This document shows, piece by piece, positions 1 through 6,914 of a stretch of DNA of 7,952 nucleotides; the first letter of the stretch is position 1; each line of letters starts with the position of its first letter. Under the pieces are notes generated by a model. It saw nothing but the letters and a program-made list of their open reading frames with translations. It ran no database searches and was not told the origin of the DNA. A program made the position numbers and the translations under genes. Source of the DNA: Phycisphaerae bacterium (GTDB lineage Bacteria > Planctomycetota > Phycisphaerae > Tepidisphaerales > Tepidisphaeraceae); the NCBI GenBank assembly GCA_014380825.1, contig JACMJD010000131.1, positions 1 through 7,952 of the forward strand, read 5' to 3'.

Positions 1-1709
1 CGCTGGGCGCGATGCAAGGCGGATTGGTCGGCATGAGTTTCAGTTGGGAAGCGGGCGTCGGATACTACGTGCCGGTGAAAGGGCCGGTCGGGTGCGAGAT
101 TTTGGATTGCGATCGCGTGCTGCGCGAGCTTAAGCCAATCCTCGAAAACGAGAAGATTGAAAAGGTTGGCCACAATCTCAAATACGACATTCAGGTGATG
201 CGCCAAGCCGGCGTGTACGTGCGCGGCGTGGTGATGGACACCATGATCGCCGCGTTCCTGATCGACGCGGGACGACTGCGATACAACATCAACGATCTCT
301 CGCTTGAACTCCTCAACTTCCGCAAGATCGACACGGCCGAGCTGATCGGCAAGGGGAAAAAGCAGATCCGCATGGATCAGGTTGCGCTCGAACGCATCGC
401 AACCTACGCAGCCGAGGATGCGGACATCGCGTTTCGGTTGTCGGAGACGCTGGAGAAGAAGCTGAATGATCTGCCGACGATTCGCAAACTGAATGATGAA
501 ATCGAAACGCCATTGATCGGCGTGCTGGTCGAAATGGAAGCGAACGGGATCGCGGTCGATCCGAAAGTGCTGAAAGAGCAAAGCGTCGTGCTCGGTGAGC
601 GCATCGATGGATTGCGAACGAAGATCATGACTGAGGCGGGCGTCGATTTTAACCCGGATTCACCGAAGCAATTGGCGGATGTTCTGTTCAACAAACTGAA
701 TCTGAAATCGGTGAAGAAGACGAAGACCGGCCAGAGTACTGACGTCGAAGTGCTCGAAAAACTGGCGGCCGAGCATGCCGTGCCGAAGTTGATTCTCGAG
801 TATCGCTCGCTCGTGAAATTGAAGAACACGTACCTCGATAACCTGACGGATTATCTCAACCCGAAGACCGGCCGAATTCATGCGAGCTTCAATCAGATCG
901 GCGCCGCGACGGGCCGATTAAGCTGCAACGATCCGAACTTGCAGAACATCCCGATCCGCACGGATGAGGGCCGGCGAATCCGCATGGCGTTTATCCCGGG
1001 TGATGCGGTGAACAATGTTTTGCTGACCGCGGATTACAGTCAGATTGAGCTGCGCTTCCTGGCGCATTTCACGGAGGAGCCGGCGCTCGTGCGTTCGTTC
1101 GAAGCGGACGAAGACATTCATCGCACCGTGGCGGCCGAGGTGTTTGGCGTGGAGCCGGAGAAGGTCTCGCGCGAGCAACGGGCGCAGGCGAAGATCATCA
1201 ACTTCGGCATCGTGTATGGCGTCAGCGCGTTCGGCCTGGCGCGGCGCATCGACGACATGACCGTCAGCGGGGCGGCCGAGCTGATCGCGGCGTACAACAA
1301 ACGCTTCCCGCGCATCAAACAGTTCCTCGAACAGTGCGTCATGTATGCCCAAACGCACGGCTACGTCGAAACGCTGATGGGCCGGCGGAGGCCCGTGCAT
1401 GAGATCGACAGCCGGATCATCTCGATGCGAAATCAGGCTGAGCGCATCGCGATCAACAGCGTGGTGCAAGGATCGGCCGCCGACCTGATCAAGATCGCGA
1501 TGAACAATGTTCATGCGCGGTTGAAACGAGAGAAGCGCCCCAGCCGGATGCTGCTTCAGGTACACGACGAGCTCGTGTTCGAAACGCCGCAGGATGCGGT
1601 GGACGCGGACGCGCTCGTCATCCGCGAAGAGATGACGAATGCGATGAAATTGCGCGTGCCGCTGAAGGTCGAAATCGGCTGGGCGAAGAATTGGCAGGAA
1701 GTGAAATGA
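1..1709 (+). CDS. polA: DNA polymerase I, C-terminal part (3'-5' exonuclease and polymerase domains), 5' end cut by window
   Basis: Family A DNA polymerase, which fills gaps and removes primers in replication and excision repair. The reading frame enters at base 3 and has no stop up to the edge, so the gene starts outside the window; the ATG at 12 is internal. The first readable residues (LGAMQGGLVGMSFS) match the stretch just after the Exo I Asp-Thr-Glu motif, so that motif and the 5' nuclease domain lie upstream. Visible motifs: Exo II GHNLKYD (168-188), Exo III YAAEDAD (405-425), the TGRLSCNDPNLQNIPIR block (about 910-960), motif A DYSQIELR (1032-1055), motif B with R, K and NFGIVYG (to 1220; the Phe of the O-helix is kept), and motif C VHDE (1560-1571). 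Exo II and III are intact, so proofreading is probably active. The 568 residues present fit a full-length protein of about 930 residues. The stop codon overlaps the next gene. Confidence 0.98.
   Translation, partial: LGAMQGGLVGMSFSWEAGVGYYVPVKGPVGCEILDCDRVLRELKPILENEKIEKVGHNLKYDIQVMRQAGVYVRGVVMDTMIAAFLIDAGRLRYNINDLSLELLNFRKIDTAELIGKGKKQIRMDQVALERIATYAAEDADIAFRLSETLEKKLNDLPTIRKLNDEIETPLIGVLVEMEANGIAVDPKVLKEQSVVLGERIDGLRTKIMTEAGVDFNPDSPKQLADVLFNKLNLKSVKKTKTGQSTDVEVLEKLAAEHAVPKLILEYRSLVKLKNTYLDNLTDYLNPKTGRIHASFNQIGAATGRLSCNDPNLQNIPIRTDEGRRIRMAFIPGDAVNNVLLTADYSQIELRFLAHFTEEPALVRSFEADEDIHRTVAAEVFGVEPEKVSREQRAQAKIINFGIVYGVSAFGLARRIDDMTVSGAAELIAAYNKRFPRIKQFLEQCVMYAQTHGYVETLMGRRRPVHEIDSRIISMRNQAERIAINSVVQGSAADLIKIAMNNVHARLKREKRPSRMLLQVHDELVFETPQDAVDADALVIREEMTNAMKLRVPLKVEIGWAKNWQEVK
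1696..1701 (+). promoter_or_regulatory. Ribosome binding site of the GNAT gene inside the polA 3' end
   Basis: AGGAAG lies 4 bases before the ATG at 1706 (6 bases counted from AGGA) and is embedded in the last codons of polA. It decides the start of the acetyltransferase: the open frame extends upstream to a TTG at 1691, but the ATG at 1706 is the one with a Shine-Dalgarno sequence, and it forms the ATGA stop/start overlap typical of translational coupling. Confidence 0.7.
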
Positions 1710-2131
1710 CCACGCGCGAGGCGAGCGTCGGTGATGCGACCGCCATCGCTCACCTGATTACGCAGCTCGGTTACCCGACCACCGCGGAGCAGATGCACGC
1801 TCGTCTGATGTCGCTTGCTGACGATTCAAATTCCAAAGCATTTGTTAGCGAGGTCGACAAGAATGCCGTTGGCATGATCGGGGTGCGCGTCGATCGTGGT
1901 TTCGAATACGACGGTATTCAGGGGCGGATCGTGGCGCTGGTCGTGGACGAATCGATTCGTGGAACAGGCATCGGCCGTTCGCTCGTCGAAGCCGCCGAGT
2001 GCTGGGCGCGCGAGCGCAGCGCGCACAAGATGATGGTGAACACGGCCAACCACCGCACGCGCACGCACGATTTTTACCGATCACTCGGATACGAAACGAC
2101 CGGGCTGCGCTTCGTAAAGCCACTTCGTTAG
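1706..2131 (+). CDS. GNAT-family N-acetyltransferase, 141 residues
   Basis: Predicted cytoplasmic acetyl-CoA-dependent N-acetyltransferase of unknown substrate. The fold is recognisable throughout: an N-terminal TTREASVGDATAIAHLI helix start, a beta strand VALVVDESI (residues about 76-84), the acetyl-CoA pyrophosphate-binding motif A R85-G-T-G88-I-G90 (R/Q-x-x-G-x-G/A), and the motif B region N112...HDFYRSLGYE (121-130), where FY and GY are the usual C-terminal GNAT hallmarks. Length is normal for a single-domain GNAT. The start chosen is the ATG that overlaps the polA stop (ATGA), with AGGAAG just upstream. It is therefore probably co-transcribed and coupled to polA, although nothing in the sequence links its function to DNA synthesis. 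It could act on a small amine or antibiotic, or on a protein N-terminus; the sequence does not say which. Confidence 0.9.
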   Translation: MTTREASVGDATAIAHLITQLGYPTTAEQMHARLMSLADDSNSKAFVSEVDKNAVGMIGVRVDRGFEYDGIQGRIVALVVDESIRGTGIGRSLVEAAECWARERSAHKMMVNTANHRTRTHDFYRSLGYETTGLRFVKPLR

Positions 2132-2146
2132 CGGCTCGTCACACCA

Positions 2147-5023
2147 TTACTTTCCCGACGGCTGCGTAGCAGGCGCCGCGGATTCGGTGCCTTCCGGCAC
2201 GATCTCGATCTTTACGATCGCATCGTCCTTCAGATATTTCTTCACCGCATCCTGCACCTGCAACACCGTGAACGTCTCATAGATTCCCGGCATCTGCTTG
2301 ATGTCGCTTAGCGGCCGGCCGCGATAGACCAGCTCGCTGATTTGCTGCATCCAGTAACTCGGTTCCTTCATCTGGTCCTTCAAGGTGTTCAGCGTCTGCT
2401 TTTTCGCGATCGTCAGCTCTTCTTCGGTCGGACCCTTGTCAGCGAATTCCTTGAACATCTCGATGATGACGTCCGCGAGTCTGTCGGCGTTCTTCGGATC
2501 AGTCGGCGCGGCGGCGAGCATCATGCCGGTTTGCGGGAAGGCTTTGCCGGGCTGATTGAATGCCTGGATACTGTAGACCAGCCGTTCCTTTTCGCGGATG
2601 CGATCGTTCATGCGATCGGACAGGATCTGCGAAGCGAGATTAAGCGGTCGGCGTTCGGGGTCCAGCTCGTCGCAACTGATGAACCCCGCCAGCGTAAACG
2701 CCTTGTCGGCGATCGCTTTCACCTGAATGGATTCCGCGTACGGTCCGGGACCGCGATTGATTTTGCGCAGCGGGTTAAGGGAGTCGAACTTGCCCGTGCG
2801 CTTCGGCAATGAGCCGACGTATTTGCCGACGAGCGCCGTGGCGTCCTCCAGCTTGATGTCACCGACCACCGCCACTTCGATCGCGGCGTTGCCCACGATT
2901 CGCTTGAACCACGCTTCGGCGGGCGAGCGCTCCTGGCTGTTGATTTGCTCGGGCGTCAACTCGAGCATGCGAATGTCGCCGCCATAAACTGTCTTCGCGA
3001 ACGCGTTGAGCAACTGTCCTTCCGGGCGAGATTTCTTCATCTCGTACGCCTGAAGTTGCGCCTTCTTCCATTCATCGACGGCCGACTGTTCAAGTTTGCC
3101 ATCGGTGAGCATCGCATACGCGAGCTGCATGCCCAGCGGCAATTCTGCCGCCGATCCGGAGATGTTCAGCGAAAGCGTGTCGAGCTTGATATCGCCGCCC
3201 ACCTTCACCTTCTTGCCGGTCATCAGATCGCGGACCTGCGACGAGGTGAATCGGCTGGTCGCAGGCCGCTGCCCGATGAGGCTGGCGACTTCGCTAATGC
3301 CCTTGTTCGCGGCGGTCTCTTCGATCACGCCGCCGGGCAGCGTGAGCCGGATCGTGACTTGGTCTTTCTTGTAGTCTGTGAACTTGTGGTGCATCACCAC
3401 GTCGTTCTCAAACTTGATCGTGGTGAGATCCAGATCTTTGTCGGTCTCGGTGGATGCGACTTTTCCCGCATCCGGTTCGCTGGCGAGGATCGAGCCGGCA
3501 AGTTTCTGCTCCGGCTGAGCTTCGGTCTTCTTCGCCCAGGCTGCGGACGCGGCGGCGAGCACGTCGTCGGTCGACGGAAGCTTCAGGCCTTCCTTCTTCG
3601 CGGGCATCGACAGGATGTAGTTGTACGCGCTCGATTTGTAGTTATCGACGAACGCTTTGTGCAGCTCGTCTGTGCTGATCGTGCCGAGGAATTGCTTTGT
3701 GAAATCCAGCCGCTGCTGCGCCGACATGATCGGCCGGTGCAAGCCGATCGCTGCAGATAGGCCGCCGACGATCTGCCCGGAATCGCGTGTGGATTCCGTC
3801 TGCACCGCGCGCTCGGCGTTTGATAGCCGCTCGCTCTTGGCCAGCTCAAGCTCGCTGTCGGTGAAGCCGTGATCGATCGCCCGGTTCACCTCCGCGATCA
3901 CCGCGTCGAGAATCTTGTTCCAGTCCTGCGGCTCGCCGTCGCCTTCCGCCTGAACCATCATCGCTTCGTTGAAGAAATCGGCGTTGTCGACGTGCGCATC
4001 ACGAAACGGCGCGCCGCCTTTTCGGACAAGCTCGTCGTAGCGGCGGTTGACGATCCAGTTGCCCAGATCATCCACCAGTTCCTGTCGAAGCTGCGGCGGG
4101 GTGGTGGTCGGCGGACGCGCGGGCTTGATCGCCATGAACCCGACTTCGCCACTGACCTGTTCCGGATCGGTGAAGATAAACGCGCGCGGCGCCATCGTCG
4201 GCTTCAAACCAGCCTTGGCAGCCTGGCGTGAATCGCCGCGGCCCTTGATGTTCGCGAACCGTTCTTTCGCCTGCGCGATGACTGCTTGCGGATCGATATC
4301 GCCGACGACGACGAGCGTCATGTTTTCCGGGCGATAGAACGCATCCCAGTAATCAACGAACTCGCTGCGCTGGACTGTCTTGAGCGTCTCCTCATCGCCG
4401 ATCACATCGTGCCGCGCCAGCTTCGTGTCGGCAAACACTTGCTCCATGAGCATCTTGCCCATGCGTTCTTCGGCGCTGAGATGCGACCGCTTTTCCTCCA
4501 GGATCACGCCGCGCTCCGAGCTGATCTCATCGTCGCCGAACTTCAGACCGTTCGCGAAATCGGCGAAGATCTTGAGCGCCAGATCGATTGTCTCGGGCTT
4601 CGTATCGGGCATCGTGAGCTTGTAGACCGTTTCGTGCAGCGTCGTGTGCGCGTTGCTGTCGGCGCCGAACACCATGCCGAGCTTGCTCATCAGCGGGATC
4701 AATTCGCCGGGCTTGAAGTTCGTCGAGCCGTTGAACGCCATGTGCTCGATGAAATGGGCCAAGCCGTTCTGCTGCTCGGATTCGTTGATCGAACCGGTTT
4801 TCACGTGGAGGTTGAGCGCAACTTTTCCGGGCGGGTTCGCGTTCTTGCGAACGATGTACGCGAGTCCGTTGTCGAACTTGCCGTAAACGTTGTTTGGATC
4901 GCGCGGCAGCGTGTCGCCCGCAGCGGGTTTCGAGTCTTGAGCGATCGCGGCGAGGCTGATCGTCAGGAGCAGCGTGAGCGTGGTAGAAGTCAGTCGATAC
5001 GGGTGCGTAGAGCGTGCGGTCAT
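2147..5023 (-). CDS. Exported two-module zinc peptidase of family M16 (insulinase / PqqL-like)
   Basis: Predicted secreted or periplasmic metalloprotease of the pitrilysin/insulinase clan, which degrades peptides and unfolded segments inside a two-half clamshell. A signal peptide is clear: basic start, hydrophobic LTLLLTISLAAIA, and a likely cut after Ala28 (AIA/QD), with no lipobox Cys. The N-terminal module has the inverted zinc motif H90-F-I-E93-H94 with Glu170 (ISSERGVILEE) 76 residues later as probable third ligand. The C-terminal module (about 535-945) repeats the fold but has lost the motif: the aligned positions are Glu578, Ser581 and Leu582. It keeps the Arg810/Tyr817 pair (seven apart) that contacts substrate in this family. 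At 958 residues both halves are on one chain, as in PqqL and pitrilysin. The start is supported by AAGGA shortly before the ATG. It converges on the GNAT gene and stands as a single gene on its strand. Confidence 0.96.
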   Translation of the reverse strand: MTARSTHPYRLTSTTLTLLLTISLAAIAQDSKPAAGDTLPRDPNNVYGKFDNGLAYIVRKNANPPGKVALNLHVKTGSINESEQQNGLAHFIEHMAFNGSTNFKPGELIPLMSKLGMVFGADSNAHTTLHETVYKLTMPDTKPETIDLALKIFADFANGLKFGDDEISSERGVILEEKRSHLSAEERMGKMLMEQVFADTKLARHDVIGDEETLKTVQRSEFVDYWDAFYRPENMTLVVVGDIDPQAVIAQAKERFANIKGRGDSRQAAKAGLKPTMAPRAFIFTDPEQVSGEVGFMAIKPARPPTTTPPQLRQELVDDLGNWIVNRRYDELVRKGGAPFRDAHVDNADFFNEAMMVQAEGDGEPQDWNKILDAVIAEVNRAIDHGFTDSELELAKSERLSNAERAVQTESTRDSGQIVGGLSAAIGLHRPIMSAQQRLDFTKQFLGTISTDELHKAFVDNYKSSAYNYILSMPAKKEGLKLPSTDDVLAAASAAWAKKTEAQPEQKLAGSILASEPDAGKVASTETDKDLDLTTIKFENDVVMHHKFTDYKKDQVTIRLTLPGGVIEETAANKGISEVASLIGQRPATSRFTSSQVRDLMTGKKVKVGGDIKLDTLSLNISGSAAELPLGMQLAYAMLTDGKLEQSAVDEWKKAQLQAYEMKKSRPEGQLLNAFAKTVYGGDIRMLELTPEQINSQERSPAEAWFKRIVGNAAIEVAVVGDIKLEDATALVGKYVGSLPKRTGKFDSLNPLRKINRGPGPYAESIQVKAIADKAFTLAGFISCDELDPERRPLNLASQILSDRMNDRIREKERLVYSIQAFNQPGKAFPQTGMMLAAAPTDPKNADRLADVIIEMFKEFADKGPTEEELTIAKKQTLNTLKDQMKEPSYWMQQISELVYRGRPLSDIKQMPGIYETFTVLQVQDAVKKYLKDDAIVKIEIVPEGTESAAPATQPSGK

Positions 5024-5114
5024 GAATCCTTCAATCCGGTAGGGGAAAAATTGCCGCGCGGGACGAAATCTCGGCGGCCATCATCGACGCCTGCGGGAAC
5101 GTCGTTGAAGTGAG

Positions 5115-5143
5115 ACAATATCCTCGCTGGCCGACACATTCAA
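5115..5143 (-). promoter_or_regulatory. Candidate sigma-70-type promoter for the M16 peptidase gene
   Basis: Read on the minus strand, TTGAAT (5138-5143) and TATTGT (5115-5120) are separated by exactly 17 bases. Each matches 4 of 6 consensus positions, including TTGA of the -35 and the T-A-T and final T of the -10. A start near 5108 would give a 5' leader of about 85 bases before the ATG at 5023. The match is modest and was found by eye, so it is a candidate only. Confidence 0.4.
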
Positions 5144-5160
5144 ACGGAGTGATGCGAAAA

Positions 5161-5223
5161 GTTGCAGCCCGTGGCCGTGCCGGACGCGATTTTCGTGACG
5201 AAATAGCCGGTTGCAGGTGGCCG
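5161..5223 (+). repeat. Imperfect direct repeat in the divergent intergenic region
   Basis: GTTGCAG-CCC-GTGGCCG (5161-5177) recurs as GTTGCAG-GTGGCCG (5210-5223). The two 7-base halves are identical and differ only by a 3-base insertion in the first copy. The starts are 49 bases apart and flank the palindrome at 5191-5203. The arrangement, upstream of the small VOC-like gene and behind the peptidase promoter candidate, is compatible with protein binding sites, but the copies are few and short. Confidence 0.35.
5191..5203. promoter_or_regulatory. 13-bp palindrome, possible operator
   Basis: TTTCGTGACGAAA has perfect 6-base arms around a single central G. It sits between the two divergently oriented genes (peptidase leftwards, VOC-like protein rightwards), about 50 bases upstream of the proposed peptidase -35 box and about 50 bases before the VOC gene start. 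A dimeric regulator could bind such a site; no regulator gene lies in the window. As RNA the one-base loop is sterically impossible without opening the stem, so a DNA site is more likely than a hairpin. Confidence 0.35.
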
Positions 5224-5255
5224 AGATCGGGCGGCGGGCGTACGCTTTGAGGGCC

Positions 5256-5723
5256 ATGTCGTCGTCGACGGATGACTCCCGATTGGAATTGGAACCGGCC
5301 GCCGCCGGGTTTCGCGGACCGCCGCAGGACCACCGGCCGCACATGCCCGAACCGCCGCTCGTGCGGTTGACGGCGATCGAGGACGTCGTTGCGATCGTGC
5401 CCGAGTTTATCGAGCGCGCGTTGGACGATTTCTATGTCACGCTCCTCCAATTCGAACGTGACCGCAATTCCGGTAATCGGCTGGTCTATCGTGCAGAGAA
5501 CTTCCGGCTGCTGCTGGAAATTCACGCCACGCCGATCACCCGTAAGGACATGCGGGCGATTGCAGTGGAAGTGGCGTCATTGGTTGATGCCGAGGCGAAA
5601 GTTATTGAGCGGGAAATCGAATACCAGCGTATCCGGGGATTGACCGCCGGCTCGGATGCCCTCATGCTTCAAGATCCGGCAGGGAATTGGGTGAGCATTT
5701 CCGAGCGCCGCGGCGTTAGGTGA
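5256..5723 (+). CDS. Small VOC (glyoxalase/bleomycin-resistance fold)-like protein, 155 residues
   Basis: Not recognised as a named gene. After a disordered-looking N-terminus (residues 1-34, Pro-rich) the sequence follows a single VOC module: ALDDFYVTLLQFERD (55-69) resembles the family's 'FY..LGF' helix, NRLVYRAENFRLLLEIH (74-90) a pair of strands, MRAIAVEVASLVDAEAKVIE (99-118) the second betaalpha unit, and ALMLQDPAGNWVSISE (135-150) the terminal 'DP.GN' hairpin. The metal-ligand Glu usually two residues after GN-x is Ser147 here, and no His occupies the first strand, so it may not be a metalloenzyme. Start: the ATG at 5256 has GAGGG only two bases before it, an unusually short spacing. 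A TTG at 5211 (+15 residues) and an ATG at 5343 (-29) are alternatives; the last would still keep the whole fold. It precedes coaE by 61 bp on the same strand and may share its transcript. Confidence 0.72.
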   Translation: MSSSTDDSRLELEPAAAGFRGPPQDHRPHMPEPPLVRLTAIEDVVAIVPEFIERALDDFYVTLLQFERDRNSGNRLVYRAENFRLLLEIHATPITRKDMRAIAVEVASLVDAEAKVIEREIEYQRIRGLTAGSDALMLQDPAGNWVSISERRGVR

Positions 5724-5784
5724 TCGGAAAAATCCGTGCGTCGGTGCCTGGGTGGAATCCTTTCCTCGCACAAGCGGTTGAACC

Positions 5785-6417
5785 ATGTACGCGGGCAAAC
5801 CTATCATTGGTCTGACTGGCGGGATTGGCGCGGGGAAGACGTTCATCGCTCAAATGTTCGCCGACGCCGGTTGCATGGTGATCAGTTCGGACGAGATCAT
5901 CCGCCAGGCGTATAAAGATTCGATCATCAAGCAGACATTGAAGAAGTGGTGGGGGGCGATGGTTTTCAGCCCCGATGGGGAGATCGATCGATCAGCGGTT
6001 GCCCGCAAGGTTTTCAGCCGGCCGGAAGATCGGAAGAAGCTGGAACAACTCTTGCATCCGTATGCAAACACGGTCCGCGAACGGATGATGCAGCAGGCGG
6101 GCGAAGACGCGAAGATCAAGGCATTCGTTTGGGACACTCCCCTATTGATGGAGACTGGCCTGAACCGGTTATGCGACAAAGTCGTGTTTGTTGATGCCCC
6201 GATCGAAGACCGCCTGGCGCGTGTGAAAGAAGGCCGTAATTGGAGCGAGGCGGAGCTTGCCGAGCGGGAAAATTTGCAGTTGCCTCTGGACAAGAAGAAA
6301 GAAATATCCGACTATTGTATCTCGAATACCGCGAACGCGGATTACGCCCGCGGCCAAGTCCGGGACACGCTTACCCGAATCCTCGCTGAAACGCAGCATC
6401 AGCCCGCGCCACATTGA
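5785..6417 (+). CDS. coaE: Dephospho-CoA kinase, 210 residues
   Basis: Cytoplasmic P-loop kinase that phosphorylates the 3' hydroxyl of dephospho-CoA with ATP, the last step of coenzyme A synthesis. Sequence evidence in order: Walker A G12-G-I-G-A-G-K18-T; Asp36 in SSDEIIRQAY, which corresponds to the catalytic 'DAD-x-I-x-R' region; LLHPYA (89-94); the strand VWDTPLLMETGL (115-126), equivalent to 'D-x-PLL-x-E-x-G'; CDKVVFVDAP (130-139); and the lid and adenine-binding part with RLARVKEGR, RENLQLPLDKK and SDYCISNTAN (175-184). Length is typical. The ATG is fixed because an in-frame TGA sits one codon upstream (5779-5781). There is no good Shine-Dalgarno sequence before it. It follows the VOC-like gene and precedes rho by 497 bp. 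In several bacterial groups coaE lies near polA, which fits this layout. Confidence 0.96.
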   Translation: MYAGKPIIGLTGGIGAGKTFIAQMFADAGCMVISSDEIIRQAYKDSIIKQTLKKWWGAMVFSPDGEIDRSAVARKVFSRPEDRKKLEQLLHPYANTVRERMMQQAGEDAKIKAFVWDTPLLMETGLNRLCDKVVFVDAPIEDRLARVKEGRNWSEAELAERENLQLPLDKKKEISDYCISNTANADYARGQVRDTLTRILAETQHQPAPH

Positions 6418-6583
6418 GTGCCGCAGCTTGTTTTCAAGATTGGCGCTGCATTTCATCAAATCCGGATTAACGTTGTCGGCGGGCAAAGTCGGGTGCCTCG
6501 GCAATACGCGGATCAATTGTTTCGGGCGATTCGTTCCGGGTTAGAAAGTGAAGTTGGTAAGAACTTCCGGCGAGGACCGGAGG
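6418..6583. other. Gene-free spacer between coaE and the rho promoter
   Basis: No supported coding sequence. Just after the coaE stop a weak hairpin (CTTG-TTTT-CAAG) lies between GCAGC and GCTGC, but no T tract follows, so it does not look like an intrinsic terminator. The right end contains the inverted repeat listed separately. Otherwise I see nothing in this stretch. Confidence 0.5.
6564..6583 (+). repeat. Inverted repeat directly upstream of the rho -10 box
   Basis: CTTCCGG (6564-6570) can pair with CCGGAGG (6577-6583): seven pairs including one G-U, with a six-base loop CGAGGA. It fills the place where the -35 element and spacer of the rho promoter should be and ends at the base before TATAAT. 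It could be an operator, or an RNA hairpin ending read-through from coaE, followed by only a weak T-rich run. Neither role is proved. Confidence 0.35.
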
Positions 6584-6589
6584 TATAAT
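6584..6589 (+). promoter_or_regulatory. Promoter -10 box for rho
   Basis: A perfect TATAAT hexamer, the only one noticed on the plus strand of the gene-free region. At 15-19 bases upstream there is no recognisable TTGACA-like -35, and no TG extended -10 (the bases before it are GGAGG). The promoter may therefore be activator-assisted, or the spacer region may be unusual. The start of transcription would fall near 6596, giving a rho leader of about 320 bases. Confidence 0.6.
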
Positions 6590-6595
6590 TCTCGG

Positions 6596-6914
6596 TTCCT
6601 TCCCCGCATCAACCCGGCATGACTGCCCCGCATGAACGTCTGACATCGCATCGACCCCATGCACGCGCCACGGCGCTGACGACCTATCACGACGACAACA
6701 ACCGATCCATCGAGCCACACGCATCAAACACAGGTTCCAGAGACAACCACCACCCTCTACCGAGTCGCCACAGTTGATCAGACCAAATAACAATAACGGA
6801 AATGACCGCAACGAACGGCCCAGGCACCCCAAGCAGAAGCCGGCGCACATGAAACACTCATCGCACTCGCGCGGACAACAATCAGGTCAATCACACCAGA
6901 TCCGGAGTAGTCAA
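6596..6914 (+). promoter_or_regulatory. C-rich, G- and T-poor rho leader; candidate Rho-binding (rut) autoregulatory region
   Basis: Hand count for 6601-6900 gives C 113, A 94, G 59, T 34, so C is nearly twice G and T is only 11%; in 6781-6840 T occurs three times. Runs such as ACAACCACCACCC and GACGACAACAACC are rich in pyrimidine-C steps, and I see no strong GC hairpins. Rho is known to load on such unstructured C-over-G RNA, and E. coli rho is controlled by Rho-dependent attenuation in its own leader. I infer the same type of control here. The leader ends in a good ribosome binding site. Alternative explanation: part of it is translated as extra N-terminal Rho sequence, because the rho frame is open from 6636 onward; its GC3 of about 58% over 6780-6914 looks like the background composition rather than coding sequence. 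Confidence 0.6.
6904..6907 (+). promoter_or_regulatory. Ribosome binding site of rho
   Basis: GGAG lies seven bases before the ATG at 6915, a standard spacing. This decides the start of rho against an in-frame ATG at 6849 (22 codons upstream, no stop in between), which lacks a comparable site. Confidence 0.7.

Noticed and set aside
12..14. ATG at 12 as the start of a short, Klenow-like polymerase
   Set aside because: The frame continues upstream to the window edge, and the ATG lies inside the exonuclease fold just after the expected Exo I motif, so a start there would destroy the domain.
2945..3760. 271-codon plus-strand open frame, and a similar one at 4286-5113
   Set aside because: Both are antisense to the M16 peptidase gene, encode Arg/His/Leu-rich shadows without any domain, and lack ribosome binding sites.
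5031..5525. 164-codon minus-strand open frame upstream of the peptidase
   Set aside because: It overlaps the VOC-like gene antisense and has no recognisable motif; the plus-strand frame shows a coherent fold.
5725..5736. CGGA-AAAA-TCCG mini hairpin after the VOC-like gene as a terminator
   Set aside because: The stem is only 4 bp and no T tract follows, so it is too weak to call.
6619..6777. 52-codon upstream ORF in the rho leader (MTAPHERL...), a possible leader peptide
   Set aside because: There is no Shine-Dalgarno sequence, GC3 (30 of 51 codons) matches the background composition, and stops are rare anyway in T-poor sequence. It is kept only as a curiosity, since E. coli also has a small ORF before rho.
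6467..6850. 127-codon minus-strand open frame in the coaE-rho gap
   Set aside because: It is explained by the C-rich plus strand (few A/T-rich stops on the complement); no motif, no ribosome binding site, and it would run across the rho promoter and leader.
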